Origin: Anniella stebbinsi
Taxonomy: Eukaryota > Chordata > Lepidosauria > Squamata > Anniellidae
Assembly: GCA_029215795.1 (NCBI GenBank)
Contig: JARDYH010000003.1
Location: 100,782,609 to 100,846,608 of the forward strand
Length of the DNA: 64,000 bases
Direction of reading: 5' to 3'
Below are positions 1 to 11,134 of the stretch, one piece after another. The translations under genes were made by a program, and so were the position numbers. Within the stretch, counting starts at the first letter, position 1. Each line of letters opens with the position of its first letter. A model generated the notes under the pieces. That model saw only the letters and a list, made by a program, of their open reading frames with translations, ran no database searches and was not told where the DNA came from.

Positions 1-1345
1 GATAGAGGCATAGCTGGGCCAGCAACCAAAGTTAGTAGAAGCCACTCCATGCCACTGAGGCCACCTGAGCCTCAAGAGACAAAGATGTTTCTAGGAAAAA
101 CCGCAAGCTTTGAACCTCATCCATAAGGGAGAGTGCAATCCCATCCAGGACAGGTTAAGCACTTTCCATTCAGTAAGAAGATCTACCCATAACAGCATCA
201 CAGTCTTGTCTGGATTTTCAGTTTATTAGCCCTCATCCAGTCCATTGTTGGTGCCAGGTACTGACCTAGCACATCCACAGCCTCACCTGATGAAGATGAA
301 AAGGAGCTGCATGTCATCAACATACTGATGACAAAGCTCAATGACCACAGTCAATGATTTCAGGTAGATGTTAGGTAGCATGGGAGATAAAACTGACCCT
401 TGCAGAGCCCCATAATGGAGAATCCACAGGATCTAGCAATGCTCCCCAAACATCACCTTCCCAGAAGGATAGCATGGTTGATGGTATCAAAAGCCACCAA
501 GACATCAAGGAGAATCAACAGGGTCACACTCCCCCTGTCTTTCTCCTTACATAGGTCATCATATAGATGCCAAAGCCTGGGCTGAGCCTTGAGTGAAATG
601 GATCCAGATAATCAGTCTCATCTAAGAGTGTCCGGAGCTGGCTTGCAACCACCTGCTCAATGACATTGCCCAGGAATGGAACATTTGCTACTGCCCTATA
701 ATTATTAAGATTTCCCAGGTCTAGGGAGGATTTCTTCAGGAGTGGTCTCAGCACCACCTTTTTCAGGTGGTTCGGGGCCACTCCCTCTTGCAAAGAGAAT
801 CTCTTCCCTGGCCCAGCTGGCTGTTCCCTCCCAATTTTTAACCAAGAGGACCAAGGATCCAATATGAAAGTGGTTGCATGAACCTGTCCAAGCACCATGT
901 CCATATTCTTGAACTGTACCAATTGAAACTCATCAAAGAAAACTGGACAAGCTTGTACTCTGGATACTTCACCTGATTCACCAGCTGTAACAATGGGGTC
1001 AAAGACATTTTATTCTGTAAGTGCCTAGCATTCAGATGGGTCTACATTGTCCTTAGGGCCAGCGTGTAATAGCCCCCGGATGACTCTGAAAAGCTCCATA
1101 AGGCAGCAGATAGAGGATTCAATAGAAGCAGCAAAATGTTTTTTTTGGGCATCCTCATTGCCCCTGAATATACTTTACTATAGGCACACACCAGTGTTCA
1201 ATTGCATCCACTTGGAGTTCTTCTCCATTTGCACTCAAACTATCTCCTATTTTGTTTCATTGATCTCAGCTCCAGGGTATACCTTGGAGCATGTAGTAGT
1301 TCTACTCAGGGAAGGGTGCTCAGAAGCAAATAGCACCATACATAC
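1..1345 (-). mobile_element. L2-clade LINE fragment, reverse-transcriptase region
   Basis: Read on the minus strand, this stretch carries a decayed non-LTR retrotransposon: the region upstream of reverse transcriptase (about 930-1345), the RT fingers/palm (524-922) and further RT sequence towards position 1. The layout and wording match the L2-like element at 40485-41683, which retains the later RT and tail. Several stops and frame changes are present. The copy runs off the window at base 1, so its 3' end is not seen. Assignment to L2 rather than another CR1-superfamily clade is inference from motifs. Confidence 0.75.
524..922 (-). pseudogene. L2-type reverse transcriptase fragment (fingers/palm)
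   Basis: An open stretch of about 130 codons. It contains the RT fingers sequence LKKVVLRPLLKKSSLDL, a degenerate form of the SNYRPISNLPFL block (NNYRAVANVPFL) and then a VVASQL-type helix with DYLDPF. These are diagnostic of L2-like LINE RTs. The FxxGxGTE region that should follow is damaged (SRLSPGFGIY), and no YADD active site is present in this fragment. It is a dead relic with no independent start signal. Confidence 0.7.
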
Positions 1346-1869
1346 TCCTGTTCCACAGACCTACCTTCTAAAAATTCTTTAATCTAAAAAGCTCAGACTA
1401 TAAAAAGTTCAGGCTGATTACTTATAATTTTGGATTTAGGAAAGGTGGGCAATGGTTGCTCTGCCTCTCCCAGGCTAACTGCTGACAAATTTGTAAACAA
1501 TGCTAAAAAGTTTTTGACATCCAGTTGTATCAACATGAGTCTAAAGAGCAACTTTGCCAAATCTGTCACATCATCTATTTGTGTTTATATGGGGAAATGC
1601 TTTTATTTATAGGTTTATAGAAGTCACTGGCAATCTCCTCCTGCCTCTTTTCTCACACTCTTCTTCCTGCATACTTTTCTCACATACCCCAAAATCCTCC
1701 CTTTTGTCAGCACCTCCAAGCTGTTTCCCCTCTAATAAATAATAGTATTTTGCCCAGTATACATATTTCAGAGCTTTGGTTGATTGCAAGTCTTGTGTTT
1801 TCTGCCATCCTACCCTACTCCTACTATATTCCTCTGTCTTTTCCCTCATTGCATTTGGATTAGTGTTCT
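1346..1869. other. No recognisable element
   Basis: AT-rich sequence with scattered stops in all frames. I see no repeat, RNA gene or coding signal here. It may be an old unrecognised repeat or unique DNA. Confidence 0.4.
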
Positions 1870-2110
1870 CCATTTTTATATATTTATCTGTATTAATATT
1901 ATTACCCAACCTTTTTGTGACAAGTATGTGAAAGGTATCTTACAGTGCAGAATTATACATAACGAAGCAGCTTACAGTGTAGAATTATACATAACGAAAC
2001 ACATTAAAATAGAACCATAACCATACAAACACAAACACAATAGTAGCATTAGTAGCAGCACAGTGCATAGCTAAAACATTCCCCCTTCCAGGTGGTGGCC
2101 ATCTTCTATT
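1870..2110 (-). repeat. LINE-type 3' tail with short tandem duplication
   Basis: The block starts with AT-rich sequence and a CCAACCTTTTTGTGAC motif. It then has a 28-bp unit, ACAGTG.AGAATTATACATA, repeated at 1939 and 1971 (period 32 bp), followed by an A-rich part. This is how tails of several LINEs in the window look when read on the minus strand. No coding part is left. Confidence 0.35.
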
Positions 2111-3114
2111 TGTAACCCTCCCATGTTTCCCCTCTGTTTCTTTCCTCTTTTTTTTCTTAGCGTGCACTCACAGACACACAGACACACACCTTGTTAGGAA
2201 GAGGAAGGCAGAATCTCTCTCTACGGTGCCTTTTGAATGGTAGAGTAGTATGAGTTAGGGACACCGTAAGATTAATTTTTGCTGCCATAGAAACCTATGC
2301 AAATACACGCACACTCACAGACACACAGTTCACTCTATTTTCCCCTCTTGGTGTGATTAATTGAACTGATGAATGAAAGAACCATATAGCAACATTCACA
2401 AAACAGAAAAATTTGGAAATGTATTTGTGCTCAGGACATTTCCTTATGAATAGGTCCCAGTAAGGTAATAAAAAGTCCTTGGAGTTTGTTTTGTTTTTTG
2501 TTTAAGTCAGTTTAAAATCTAAAGGCTGTTTCAGTTAGATTTTACATGACTGGTCATAGTGATTCTTTGTTCTCAGACAGTGTGGATGGGATCTGTGGAA
2601 CATAAAGTAAGGTTTCAATAGTATGTTGCAGCTTTTCAGCTGCTGGCTCAGATTTCTAAGGAAGGATTTTTCTGACTTAATACCTACAGTTTGGATTTCT
2701 GCCCTCTCCCAAGACCCCTCACAACACCACTATTCTAATGTGTAGATTTGATTATCTAGCAGATTTCTCACTGGGCAAGCTGCATTCTTCCCATTCTTTT
2801 CTCATAGGAAAAGAAATCTAAATTACTTGCTGGCTAAAATTTCTGACTCTGCTAGCTTTCCTGTCACCCTGAGTAACATAAGTGCTTCTTTTTATTTGTG
2901 TGAATGCATGTAGCAGACCTCTTAAGAATAACCAGCCCACATAGTATGATGATTGATGTGGCTCATATGGGTGGCTGTTTCTAGTCTGACCCTCACTTTG
3001 TGAAAAAAGCTGTTATTTGTCATTTTTGCGTACATGTGGAAATTAAAATGAGTCAGGGGGTGGGTCAGTTCAACATTTAAATTAATTAATGAAAATGCTT
3101 TGAATATAGGCCTA
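2111..3114. other. Unassigned sequence with CA-rich patches
   Basis: Two similar short ACACACAGACACAC-type patches (about 2165-2190 and 2305-2330) lie about 140 bp apart. The rest shows no ORF or repeat that I can name. Confidence 0.35.
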
Positions 3115-3726
3115 GGCTCAATGGACCCCTGTTCTGGTCCAGCAAGGCTCTCCTTATGCTCTTATGACTACTAGTCTGGACTGCTTGCACCTTGTGTTGG
3201 GTCAGTGAGACAGATTAGGAAATCTGTTTGTGTACCACCCACCCCACTACTCCAAAGACTCCCTATCTGAGCTGACAGAGATGTTCTTGGGTATGCTGCT
3301 GCTATCCCCCAGACTGTTGGTTCATGCCAAGGGCACCTTGTCTGGGGTGATTCAGGATTACATGGTCTCCATGACAACCATGGGACCATCCCAGCATGTC
3401 GTTGGCCCACCGAGTTGGTTTTCTCAACTGGACATGGAGATGATGATCTGAAGGTGGGGGGCTTTGCATCAGCCTCTTTATCATGCTCAGATCATCGCCT
3501 GCCAGGGTCTAGACTTACAGCAACTTTTGTCCTCTGCACAGGTGGGAGATCTATTAAGATGGTCTGCTTCCAGAGGGTAATGGATCCAGATGATTTCCAG
3601 AGGTCACTGGGAAGATTTCTGGCTGATATGGCTGACTTTCCTGTTGAAAACGTAGTTGATCTGTGTAATGCAGAAATGACACCGGCAGTTGACACAGTTA
3701 AAATACATGCACTTCTTCATTTATGA
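3115..3726 (+). mobile_element. L2-clade LINE fragment, endonuclease end
   Basis: This plus-strand remnant of an L2-like LINE covers the end of the apurinic endonuclease domain and the linker that precedes RT. The clearest segment is the SDH motif (SCSDHRLP), followed by a conserved RVMDPDDFQ..LG.FLADMADFPVENVVDLCNAEM-like spacer, which recurs in L2 elements of reptiles. Upstream (3120-3414) the frame is broken but still shows endonuclease-like sequence. It is truncated at both ends. Confidence 0.6.
3415..3726 (+). pseudogene. L2 endonuclease C-terminus and linker
   Basis: About 103 codons remain open. The SDH motif near residue 24-26 is the last catalytic motif of AP endonuclease-type nucleases. 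The MDP.DFQ segment after it belongs to the EN-RT linker. The N-terminal catalytic residues are absent, so the fragment cannot be active. Confidence 0.55.
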
Positions 3727-3837
3727 GAGGAGTGAAGGGTAAAGAGAAAAACATGACCTGCACTAGGAATCCCCAAATTCCCTGGTGCCCCATCCACTTT
3801 AACCTGAAGAGGGGCCACTGTGTTAGTGAGTTGTAGC

Positions 3838-3868
<31 letters not shown>

Positions 3869-4096
3869 ATTTGCATTTGTATACTGCCCCATAGCTCTCT
3901 CATCTTGAAGCATGCAAATTTGACAACTGCTGTGATCGACGATATACTCATACTGAAGTTTCTATTGTTTGTAGCCAATGGCCATCACAACACAAACACA
4001 AAACACACAAGTATAAAACAGAAAAACATTTGATACAATAAAAGATGAATACAATTAAATGATCAGGATTTAAAACATTCCTTCTGTTTAACCCCC

Positions 4097-5000
4097 TTAG
4101 GATTTGACAGTAGTATGGTTTAGAAAGGCCGCTCTTGTCTTTCTTGCAGCTAGTGCAAATGAAGCTATCCTATAGCTGATGAATTTGTCCACATTAGCCA
4201 ACAGCCATCTGATTTTAAAGTTGTCTGATTGGCCTCCTAGGGTGGTCTGGAAAGGAAGAATAAATTTAGCCCTGGACAACTTATATAATGGGCAGTATAA
4301 GATATAATGTAGGAGATTTTTAATATGTTCTGATTTGCATATGCAAAAGCACTCTTTGACAGGCCTATTAGAAAATCTTCCAGCCAGATACTCAGTGGGC
4401 ATCATTTGAAATCTGAGCTGGGTAAAAGCATGCCTAACAGGGGAAAAAGGTTAATTCTCGCAAATAAGTAGCTCTTTTATGATTTGTTTTGATTTTGGTA
4501 TATCAAGTAGCAAATTTACAGTGTTTTATGTATTCAAAAACTCTTTTAGCATCTTCTCCAAGCATGGTATCTCGGATCTTACGATCGGATATGTCCTGCA
4601 TTATCTTTGCTGGGGGCATTGAGTAGCTCAACATCAAGCATCTACAAGATTGTACCCAACCTTCTCTATTCTGCAAACCCAAGAAGCACAATGTTGCTAA
4701 ATGTTGTTCTGGCAACGATAGTATTTTTTCCCAATACAATATTGTGAATTTGTGTATATGTGCTTTTAGAGAAGGGAGACCTAATTCAGTCCTTAATAAT
4801 GCATCAGGTGTACTGTGTGACACTGCCAAGAGCATACGCAGGAACTTATTTTGGATTACATCAAGTTCATCTCTGCAGTGGCTACCCCAGATTGCTGCAC
4901 CATATAGAAGATGGGCCATAATCTTGGCTGCAAAGACCTTTCGTGTTGGTTCTACTAAACAGTGGCCCTCAGTATACTGCAGTTTCTTTATAGGCCCCAA
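4097..5000 (-). pseudogene. C-terminal domain of the I/Jockey-type LINE ORF2
   Basis: Two open stretches (4503-5000 and 4097-4405) continue the protein after RT. The first has the pattern AAKIMAHLLYGAAIWG followed by IQNKFLRMLL and a TELGLPSL segment, typical of the region after the RT thumb in Jockey-like LINEs. The second holds a possible Cys-rich end (CFCICKSEHIKNLLHYILYC), compatible with a terminal zinc-knuckle-like motif. They lie in different frames with a gap between them, so at least one frameshift has occurred. Confidence 0.55.
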
Positions 5001-5087
5001 CAGAAGGGCAGCTGAAGAAGTAATTGCCTCAAAATGGGTATGCCATAGGGTATTTTCAGAAAAAGTAAGCCCTAAATATTTAAATGA

Positions 5088-5444
5088 TCAGCATTGTTCA
5101 ATGCTGTGTCCATCCAGGGTCCATTTATGTTGCTTATGCCTTATGGCAAACACGACCACTTTTGTTTTGCTGTAGTTAATGGATGGACCTTCCTGCTTAC
5201 AGTAGATTTCAAATTTGGTGAGTAATCTTCTCATGCCAGTTTGAGTTAATGAAATAAGTGCCATATCATCTGCATAAAGCAGAACTGGGACCTTCTGTTT
5301 CCCAACTGCAGGAGGGAAATAGGCAGAAAAAGAAAGCTCCTGAGTTATGTCATTTATATAAAGGTTAAATAAAAGTGGTGCCAGGATACAGCCTTGTTTG
5401 ACTCCCCTTACTGTTGAGATTGAATCAGAGAGGGAACCCGCCAC
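5088..5444 (-). pseudogene. LINE reverse transcriptase palm
   Basis: About 118 codons cover RT motifs B to D. RGVKQGCILAPLLFN is motif B, and LLYADDMALIS is motif C with both catalytic aspartates retained. The SINYSKTKVVVF segment is motif D. The copy is dead because flanking parts are out of frame, but the active site itself is preserved, suggesting a moderately young insertion. Confidence 0.7.
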
Positions 5445-5923
5445 GCCAACTCAGATTTTGATATCAGTGTTAGAATAAAGTAACTGCATAAGGAACAGCA
5501 GGTGTTTATCAACTGGGATGGCATCTAATTTCTTCCATAAATGTTGTCTGTCTATTGAATCAAACGCAGAAGCGAGATGTACGAATGTGATATATAACTT
5601 TTTTGATGGGCTATTTACATACTTTTGGATAAGATAATTCAGAATAAAGCACTGATCTATTGCGCTGTGTCCCTTACCTTACGAAAACCTGCATGCACTG
5701 GGGATAAGAACTGATGTTCTTCGACCCACTGTTCTAATTTATCTAGAAGATGCTGTGCATATATTTTAGCAGGTACATCAAGTAGACTTATTGGGTAGTA
5801 ATTCTGAGGGTCCACTCGATGGCCTTTCTTATACATTGGGACTATAATGCTAGATGTCCAGCTATTTGGCAGTATTCCAGTTGAATTAATAGTTGTGAAT
5901 ACTGATGCCAGGATTGGTGTCCA

Positions 5924-6440
5924 CTACTCTGGATCCATACAAAAGATTTCAGGGGGCAGCATGTCCCATCCTGGAGTTTTACCTAAGGAGAGTCTCCCAA
6001 TAAGGCTTTTGATTTCTGCTTCAGTAACAGGGGGCCAAATAGGTAGCACCTCTAAAGCTGACTTATCTCTTATTTCATACCGTTCAAAACTGTATTTCCA
6101 AAATGCAAGACCCATTTAGCCATTGAGATTTGTCCCTCTACTGCTGGTTTTGTTTGCTTGAGTCCACATGCTACAAGATCCCAAAAATATTTTTTTCATT
6201 CTTGCTGATAATGGCTTGCCCAAGGTCTTTCCAAAATTTATTAGCGTAACTCTTCTTTTTAACTCTTAAGAGGTTCTTATATGCACTTCGTTGTGTTAAA
6301 AACTTCCTAATTTGATTATCAGATTTATATTTCCTTAAAGATCTAGCTGCTTTTACCAAGAACTGTTTACTTTTTCTACACTCTGCATCAAACCAGGATT
6401 TTGTATACGATTCTGTCTTCTGGTGTTCAGGTTTAACCAA
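5924..6440 (-). pseudogene. EN-RT linker and RT N-terminus of the same LINE
   Basis: Two open pieces. 6171-6440 has KSWFDAECRKSKQFL followed by a basic helix and YKNLLRVKKKSYANKFW, the typical linker between endonuclease and RT in I/Jockey-group LINEs. 5924-6115 has EIKSLIGRLSLGKTPGWDMLP, equivalent to the KSPGPDGIP block that opens the RT fingers. The pieces are separated by a stop-containing stretch. Confidence 0.6.
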
Positions 6441-6544
6441 AAAGGCCCTTGGGTTTTCTAGCAGGGCCTGGTACAGATTACGGGTGCTACTGTCTTATTT
6501 ATGAATTCATCTCTTAGCTTCATCATGGTCTGGTTACCCAGAGT

Positions 6545-6742
6545 TTACTTCATTTCATCAGCCACCGTTAGTGTCCACCTAATGTGCCTTTCCCCAATGC
6601 AGGTACCCTGTATAGAGTTTAGGACAGTGGGCCATTTGGTGCTCTTTATGTAGCCTACCTGTGCCACCAATGAGCGATGGTCAATGTCTGCCAGATCCCC
6701 TACATGGAATGACAGAATTTTTGAATAGATGGCATATGACAC
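6545..6742 (-). pseudogene. LINE endonuclease C-terminus, cut by CR1
   Basis: The frame can be read back from here into the CR1 junction as DYIFVSYAIYSKIL, the (D/E)YI.VS strand of AP endonucleases, followed by DIDHRSLVA, the DH catalytic motif. The piece that should precede it is found on the far side of the CR1 at 9779-9885. CR1 therefore interrupted this domain. Confidence 0.6.
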
Positions 6743-6834
6743 AAAAATATAGTCATAGAATCATAGAATAGCAGAATTGGAAGGGGCCTATAATGCCATC
6801 AAGTCCAACCCCCTGCTCAATTCAGGAATCTACC

Positions 6835-7534
6835 TCAAAGCATCCCTGACAGATGGTTGTCCAGCTGCCTCTTGAAGGCCTCTAATGTGGGAGATCCCAC
6901 CACCTCCCTAGGTAATTGGTTCCATTGTCGTACTGCTCTAACAGTCAGGAAGCTTTTCCTGATGTTCAGCCGGAATCTGGCTTCCTGTAACTTGTGCCCA
7001 TTATTCCATATCCTGCACTCAGGGTTGATCGAGAAGAGATCCTGGCCCTCTTCTGTGTGACAATCTTTCAAGTATTTGAAGAGTGCTATCATGTCTCCCC
7101 CCAGTCTTCTCTCCGCCAGGCTAAACATGCCCAGTTCTTTCAATTCTCTCCTCATAGGGCTTTGTTTCCAGACCCCTGATCATCCTCATTGACCTCCTCT
7201 GAATATACGCCACATTGTCTGAATCCTACTTGAAGTATGGTGCCCAGAACTGGATGCAGTACTCAAGATGGGGCCTAACCAGTGCCGAATAGAGGGGAAC
7301 CAGTACCTCATGCGATTTGGAAGCTATACTCCTATTAATGCAGCCCAAAATAGCATTTGCTTTTTTTGCAGCCACATCACACTGTTGGCGCATATTCAGC
7401 TTGTGATCTACAACAATTCCAAGATCCTTCTCGCTTGTCATATTGCTTAGCCAAGTATCCCCCATCTTGTAACTGTGCATTTGGTTTCTTTTTCCTAGGT
7501 GTAGAACTTGGCATTTATCCCTATTAAATATCAT
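6835..7534 (-). pseudogene. CR1 ORF2 C-terminal region
   Basis: Two open stretches (7226-7534, then 6835-7155). They hold the NRDKCQVLHLGKRNQMHSYK block, AAKKANAILGCINRSIASKS and [13 protein letters not shown], then the terminal [14 protein letters not shown] and QLDNHLSGML end. The stop codon and 3' UTR follow directly at 6835. The two frames differ, so the C-terminus is frameshifted. Confidence 0.85.
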
Positions 7535-7694
7535 TCTGTTGTTTTCAGCACAGCGCTCAGGGTATTAGCGATCCCTCCCAATTTTGTATCATCAGCAAAT
7601 TCGATAAGCATTCCCAGCACCTCCTTGTCCAAATCATTAATAAAATTGTTGAAGAGCACTGGGCCCAGGACTGAGCCCTATGGTACCTCACTTG

Positions 7695-8102
7695 TTACCT
7701 CCCCCAGTGTGAAAAGGTACCATTGATAAGCACTCTTTGAGTCCGATTCTGTAGCCAACTGTGGATCCACCTAATAGTTGCTCCATCTAGCCCACTTTTC
7801 ACTAGTTTGTTAATCAGAACGTCATGGGGCACTTTGATAAAAGCTTTGCTGAAGTCAAGATATACTATATCCACAGCATTCCCACAGTCCACAAGGGAGG
7901 TTATCCGATCAAAAAATGAGATCAAATTAGTCTGACAGGATTTGTTCTTGACAAATCCATGCTGGCTTCTAGTAATCACTGACTTCTTTATATTCTGCTC
8001 CAAAATTTTCCCAGGGATGACTGGTCTGTAGTTCCCAGGTTCCTCCTTTTTGCCCTTTTTGAAGATAGAGACAACATTAGCCCTCCTCCAGTCATCCGGC
8101 AC
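7695..8102 (-). pseudogene. CR1 reverse transcriptase N-terminal half
   Basis: About 135 codons with PDDWRRANVV.IFKKGKK, a shortened GNYRPV..IPGKILEQ block, SQHGFVKNKSCQTNL and motif A YLDFSKAF (first catalytic Asp present). A short deletion lies between GNYRP and IPGKI, where the SLTS residues are lost. The frame stops before motif B. The YADD/FADD region falls in the damaged stretch 7535-7694. Confidence 0.85.
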
Positions 8103-8790
8103 TTCACCCGTCTTCCATGATTTCGCAAAGATAATAGACAGTGGTTCTGAGAGTTCTTATGCCAGTTCCTTTTACTCTAGGATGCAGTTCATAGGGCCCT
8201 GGAGATTTGAACTCATTCTAAGAAATTAGGTGTTCCTTGACCATTTGTTTATCAATCTCAAACTGCAATCCTGCCCCGACAGCTTGTACTTCACATTTTC
8301 CAGGGGGGTCACATTCCCCTTAAAGTAGGAATTGAGCACTTTGGCCTTTTCTTTGTCATCTGTTACCAATTTGCCATCCTCATGAAGCAGCTGAACCACC
8401 ATGTCTGTCCTCTGTCTTTTATATTCACGTATCTGAAGAAAGCCTTTTTATTGCTTTTAGCATCCCTCGTTAGCCTCAGCTCCTTCTCAGCTTTAGCCTT
8501 CCTGATACCATTCCAGCACTTCTGTGCTAATTGTTTGTACTGTTCATTTGTAGCCTGGCCTTCCTTCTACTTCCTATATGTATCCCTTTTTATTTCCATG
8601 TCATCTCTAAGTTTTCTGTGGAGCCACATTGGTTTCTTCTGTTGGCTTCAATCTTTTTTCCTTGATGGAATTGTTTGTAATTAGGCCTTTAAAATTTCCT
8701 TTTTTTAAAACTCCCAGCCATCTTGGACTCCTTTTCTCACTAGGGTCCCCCAGAGTTCCCGTAACTGCCACTTTATCCACTAAGTCATCC

Positions 8791-9072
8791 CTATTGGTCA
8801 GTATAAAAGTCAAGGATAGACGTTCCTCTAGTTCCTTCCTCTACGTTCTGTAAGAGAAAGTTATCAGCCACACATGTCAGGATTTTCTTGGAGGGGCCAC
8901 TTTTGACAGAATTTGTCTCCCAACAGATATCGTGGTAACTGAAGTCCCCCATTACTACTACATCAGATTTCCTTGAAACACTGGCAATTTGCTTTTCAAA
9001 AGTTTCATCCTCATCTTCTTGATTGGGTGGTCGGTAGTAGACTCCGACTATCTTATTCCTTTCCCCATTCAT
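8791..9072 (-). pseudogene. CR1 endonuclease fragment
   Basis: About 93 codons with VGVYYRPPNQ, GDFSYHDICW (the GDFN catalytic block with N replaced by S) and a C-terminal TSILDFYTDQ where functional copies have LDLVLT. The D of GDF is kept, but the Asn change and the truncated N- and C-terminal motifs indicate loss of activity. Confidence 0.75.
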
Positions 9073-9471
9073 TTTAACCCAGATGCTCTCGATGGGGCTC
9101 CCAGGCTAATCCTCTTGTATTTCTGTGCAGGGATAAGTATTTTTAACATATAGTGCGGCTCTGCCTCCCTTTTATATTTCTTCTGTTCTTTTTGAACAAG
9201 TTATATCCTTCAATTGCTATATTCCAGTCATGGGAGTCATCCCACCAAGTTTCAGTTATACCTACCAAGTCATATTTGCCTTCATGTATTCAGAGTTCAA
9301 GTTCATTCTGTTTGTTTCCCATACTCTGGGAATTAGTATATAGGCATCGAAGCCCATGTGCTTTGTAGTCTGGCTTCTTTCCTACATTGTTGTGAACACT
9401 GTTTTGGGGCACTATTGGAGCTGTTCTCTCTGTTATGGTGCATATGCCTCCATCTATTGTTGCCTCAAAGA

Positions 9472-9777
9472 TTACGTCTCCCGCCCCTGTAGGATTCCGT
9501 TTAAAGCCCTTCTGATGAGGTTTTTCATGCTGTGGCCAAACACATTCTTTCCAGCCCTTGTGAGGTGCAACCCATCCCTTGCCAGCATTCCATTTTCCAA
9601 GTAGAATAGCCCATGGTCCCAGAATCCAAATTCCTCATGTTGGCACCACCTTTGTAGCCAGTCGTTCACCTGGAGTATTTTTCTTTCTCTTTCTATTTCT
9701 CTTCCAAGGACTGGGAGGATGGATGAGAAAACTATCTGGGCCCCAATGTTCTTGAGATTCCACCACACTACCCCCAT
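9472..9777 (-). pseudogene. CR1 ORF1 esterase-domain fragment
   Basis: About 100 codons containing IGAQIVFSSILPV, a strand of the SGNH/GDSL-type esterase domain found in CR1 ORF1, and near the end LARDGLHLTRAGK, carrying the Asp-x-x-His pair of the catalytic triad. The N-terminal Ser block is missing: the element is truncated at about 9778, where the host LINE resumes. Confidence 0.7.
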
Positions 9778-9778
9778 T

Positions 9779-9885
9779 CTGGGATAAGTAAGTATAGTGA
9801 ACTTTTGTCTCGTTTGTCTTAAATACTACATTTAAGCATTGTAGATGGTGCTTATATGCAAGAGAGTAGAGTATTTGTCCATTTT
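9779..9885 (-). pseudogene. Endonuclease piece of the CR1-interrupted LINE
   Basis: On the minus strand the frame reads LQCLN...TNETKVHYTYLSQNG up to the CR1 junction. This fits the part of an AP endonuclease just before the DYIFVS strand seen at 6742-6752 on the other side. It is short and the alignment is by eye. Confidence 0.4.
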
Positions 9886-10957
9886 TATTGATAAACCGTT
9901 GTGAACTTGCCCAACCCCAGGCTTCTGCTCATGAACTTAGGCAAACTGACAAGACAGTCCAGACGGTGAGACTCCTTGATTTGTGAAATCACACGGAATT
10001 CAAGTATAACAGTTTCATTTCAGCACACATACACGTAAAGCTGATGATGGCCAGACAACTAGGCTCAAACGGCTTGATGTGAACCAGAACAGCAATCTCT
10101 CGGGGGAAGAAGTGTTGGGATAGACCAAGTCCTATCTGAGAAATTACCAGACATGAAACACGCTGACCCATTAGGAACAGGCCCACAACCCCAGGGACAG
10201 CTTCAGTACAGGGGTGCCTGAAGACCGGCAGAGACAGTATACATCTTGCACAGACCACACACAGTCTGCCAGTAAGCACTGAGTTGATCCAAGTAAGCAA
10301 GATGACAGGGAAATGAACTTCGACCCAGGAACCCCTCTGCCTGTAGCAAAGGCTCTGAGAGGAGGCTCTCTCTCAGGTCACACACAACACACAATCCAGA
10401 ACAGCAACAGTCAACCTAGGAAACTTCCCCGTGCCCGAACTTTGGCTCTATGCAGGGAAAGCTCTCTCTCAGGCTATAGAACACGATCCAGAACTGCAAG
10501 TCCAAGTCTATGAAAAGCCTCAGAGCACTTTCCATGGCACAGTCTTTAGAAATTCCAAGTCCAAACAGCAACAGAGCATATACAGAGTGCATCCAACATC
10601 TCCAAACAGATAGAATCCCAAACACGAGGAGTTTCATGGCAAGCGTAGGACTGATGATCCCTAGCAAAGGTCCTCCCCTTTGTTCGTTCCTCTTATAGCC
10701 TGGAGGCTGGCTATTCCAAGCCATTTGACAGACAGGTCCTTAGACCTGTAACCCAAACTCATGTGCCAACAGGATGGCACAATTCAACCTCCTCTTGATG
10801 ATGTCACCATGTGAGAGACAGCTTGCAAGATTGCCCCAACCTTTTCCAAACATTCTTTTGTTCTCAAGGAAACTCACCAGCTCAAGGCCTGGGCTAGCAA
10901 ACCTCCCATGAGAAACAGCAACAGATGATAAGCTCACAAAGACACAGACTTTCTCAC
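9886..10957 (-). mobile_element. LTR-like block (possible solo LTR)
   Basis: The minus strand begins TGTGAGAAAG at about 10957 and ends near TTCACAACGG at about 9900, so the ends are TGTGA and TCACA. It contains a TATA-like CTATAAGAGG near 10694 and an AATAAAA near 9887. There is no coding capacity. A degenerate internal repeat of about 85 bp (GTTCTGGAT.GTGTT ... CCTGAGAGAGAGC) occurs twice in 10360-10500. I could not find a clear target-site duplication, so the LTR call is tentative; it could instead be untranslated sequence of a neighbouring element. Confidence 0.3.
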
Positions 10958-11134
10958 AACAATTCCCAATCTTAACTTGAGTTGTAGCTTGTCTAATTTG
11001 TTCATAATTTTGTGTTGTTCTTCATCAGGAAGTTTGTGGAAGGAGGGTATCAATTCTTCTTCTGCTGGCTCTGTCCAATCAAGCTGGTCTGGGGCCAAGT
11101 GTTTAGGGATTGGCTTGTTCCAGTGTGGTATCAA
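10934..11134 (-). pseudogene. Likely frameshifted C-terminal extension of the PIP-box ORF1
   Basis: About 66 codons beginning IPHWNKPIPKHLAPDQLDW, followed by an acidic, helix-rich stretch (LPDEEQHKIMNKLDKLQLKL). It lies directly downstream of the ORF at 11212-11982 in another frame; the same frame is open back to about 11210. A single frameshift near 11212 would explain it as one protein of about 340 residues. The last residues run into the LTR-like block. Confidence 0.4.

Larger units (their letters stand above)
3841..6752 (-). mobile_element. I/Jockey-superfamily LINE (possibly Vingi-like), 3' two thirds
   Basis: On the minus strand, in order from 6752 down: endonuclease C-terminus, linker, RT, C-terminal domain, a 3' UTR and a terminal TTTA/TAAA repeat at 3841-3873. 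RT motifs GVKQGCILAPLLFNLYINDI and YADDMALIS differ from the CR1, L1 and L2 copies elsewhere in the window, so this is a separate lineage. Stops and frame changes break it into at least six open pieces. A CR1 is inserted at 6753. The clade name is uncertain; phylogenetic placement of the RT would settle it. Confidence 0.65.
6753..9778 (-). mobile_element. Near full-length CR1 LINE
   Basis: The 3' end lies at 6753 and begins on the plus strand with TCATAGAATCATAGAATAG, the standard CR1 terminus. Reading minus: part of ORF1 (9777-9472), endonuclease (9072-8791), RT (8102-7695) and RT C-terminus (7534-6835). At about 3.0 kb it is the longest CR1 in the window, missing most of ORF1. Stops and frameshifts occur in every domain. 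It sits inside the endonuclease of the LINE at 3841-6752. Confidence 0.9.
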
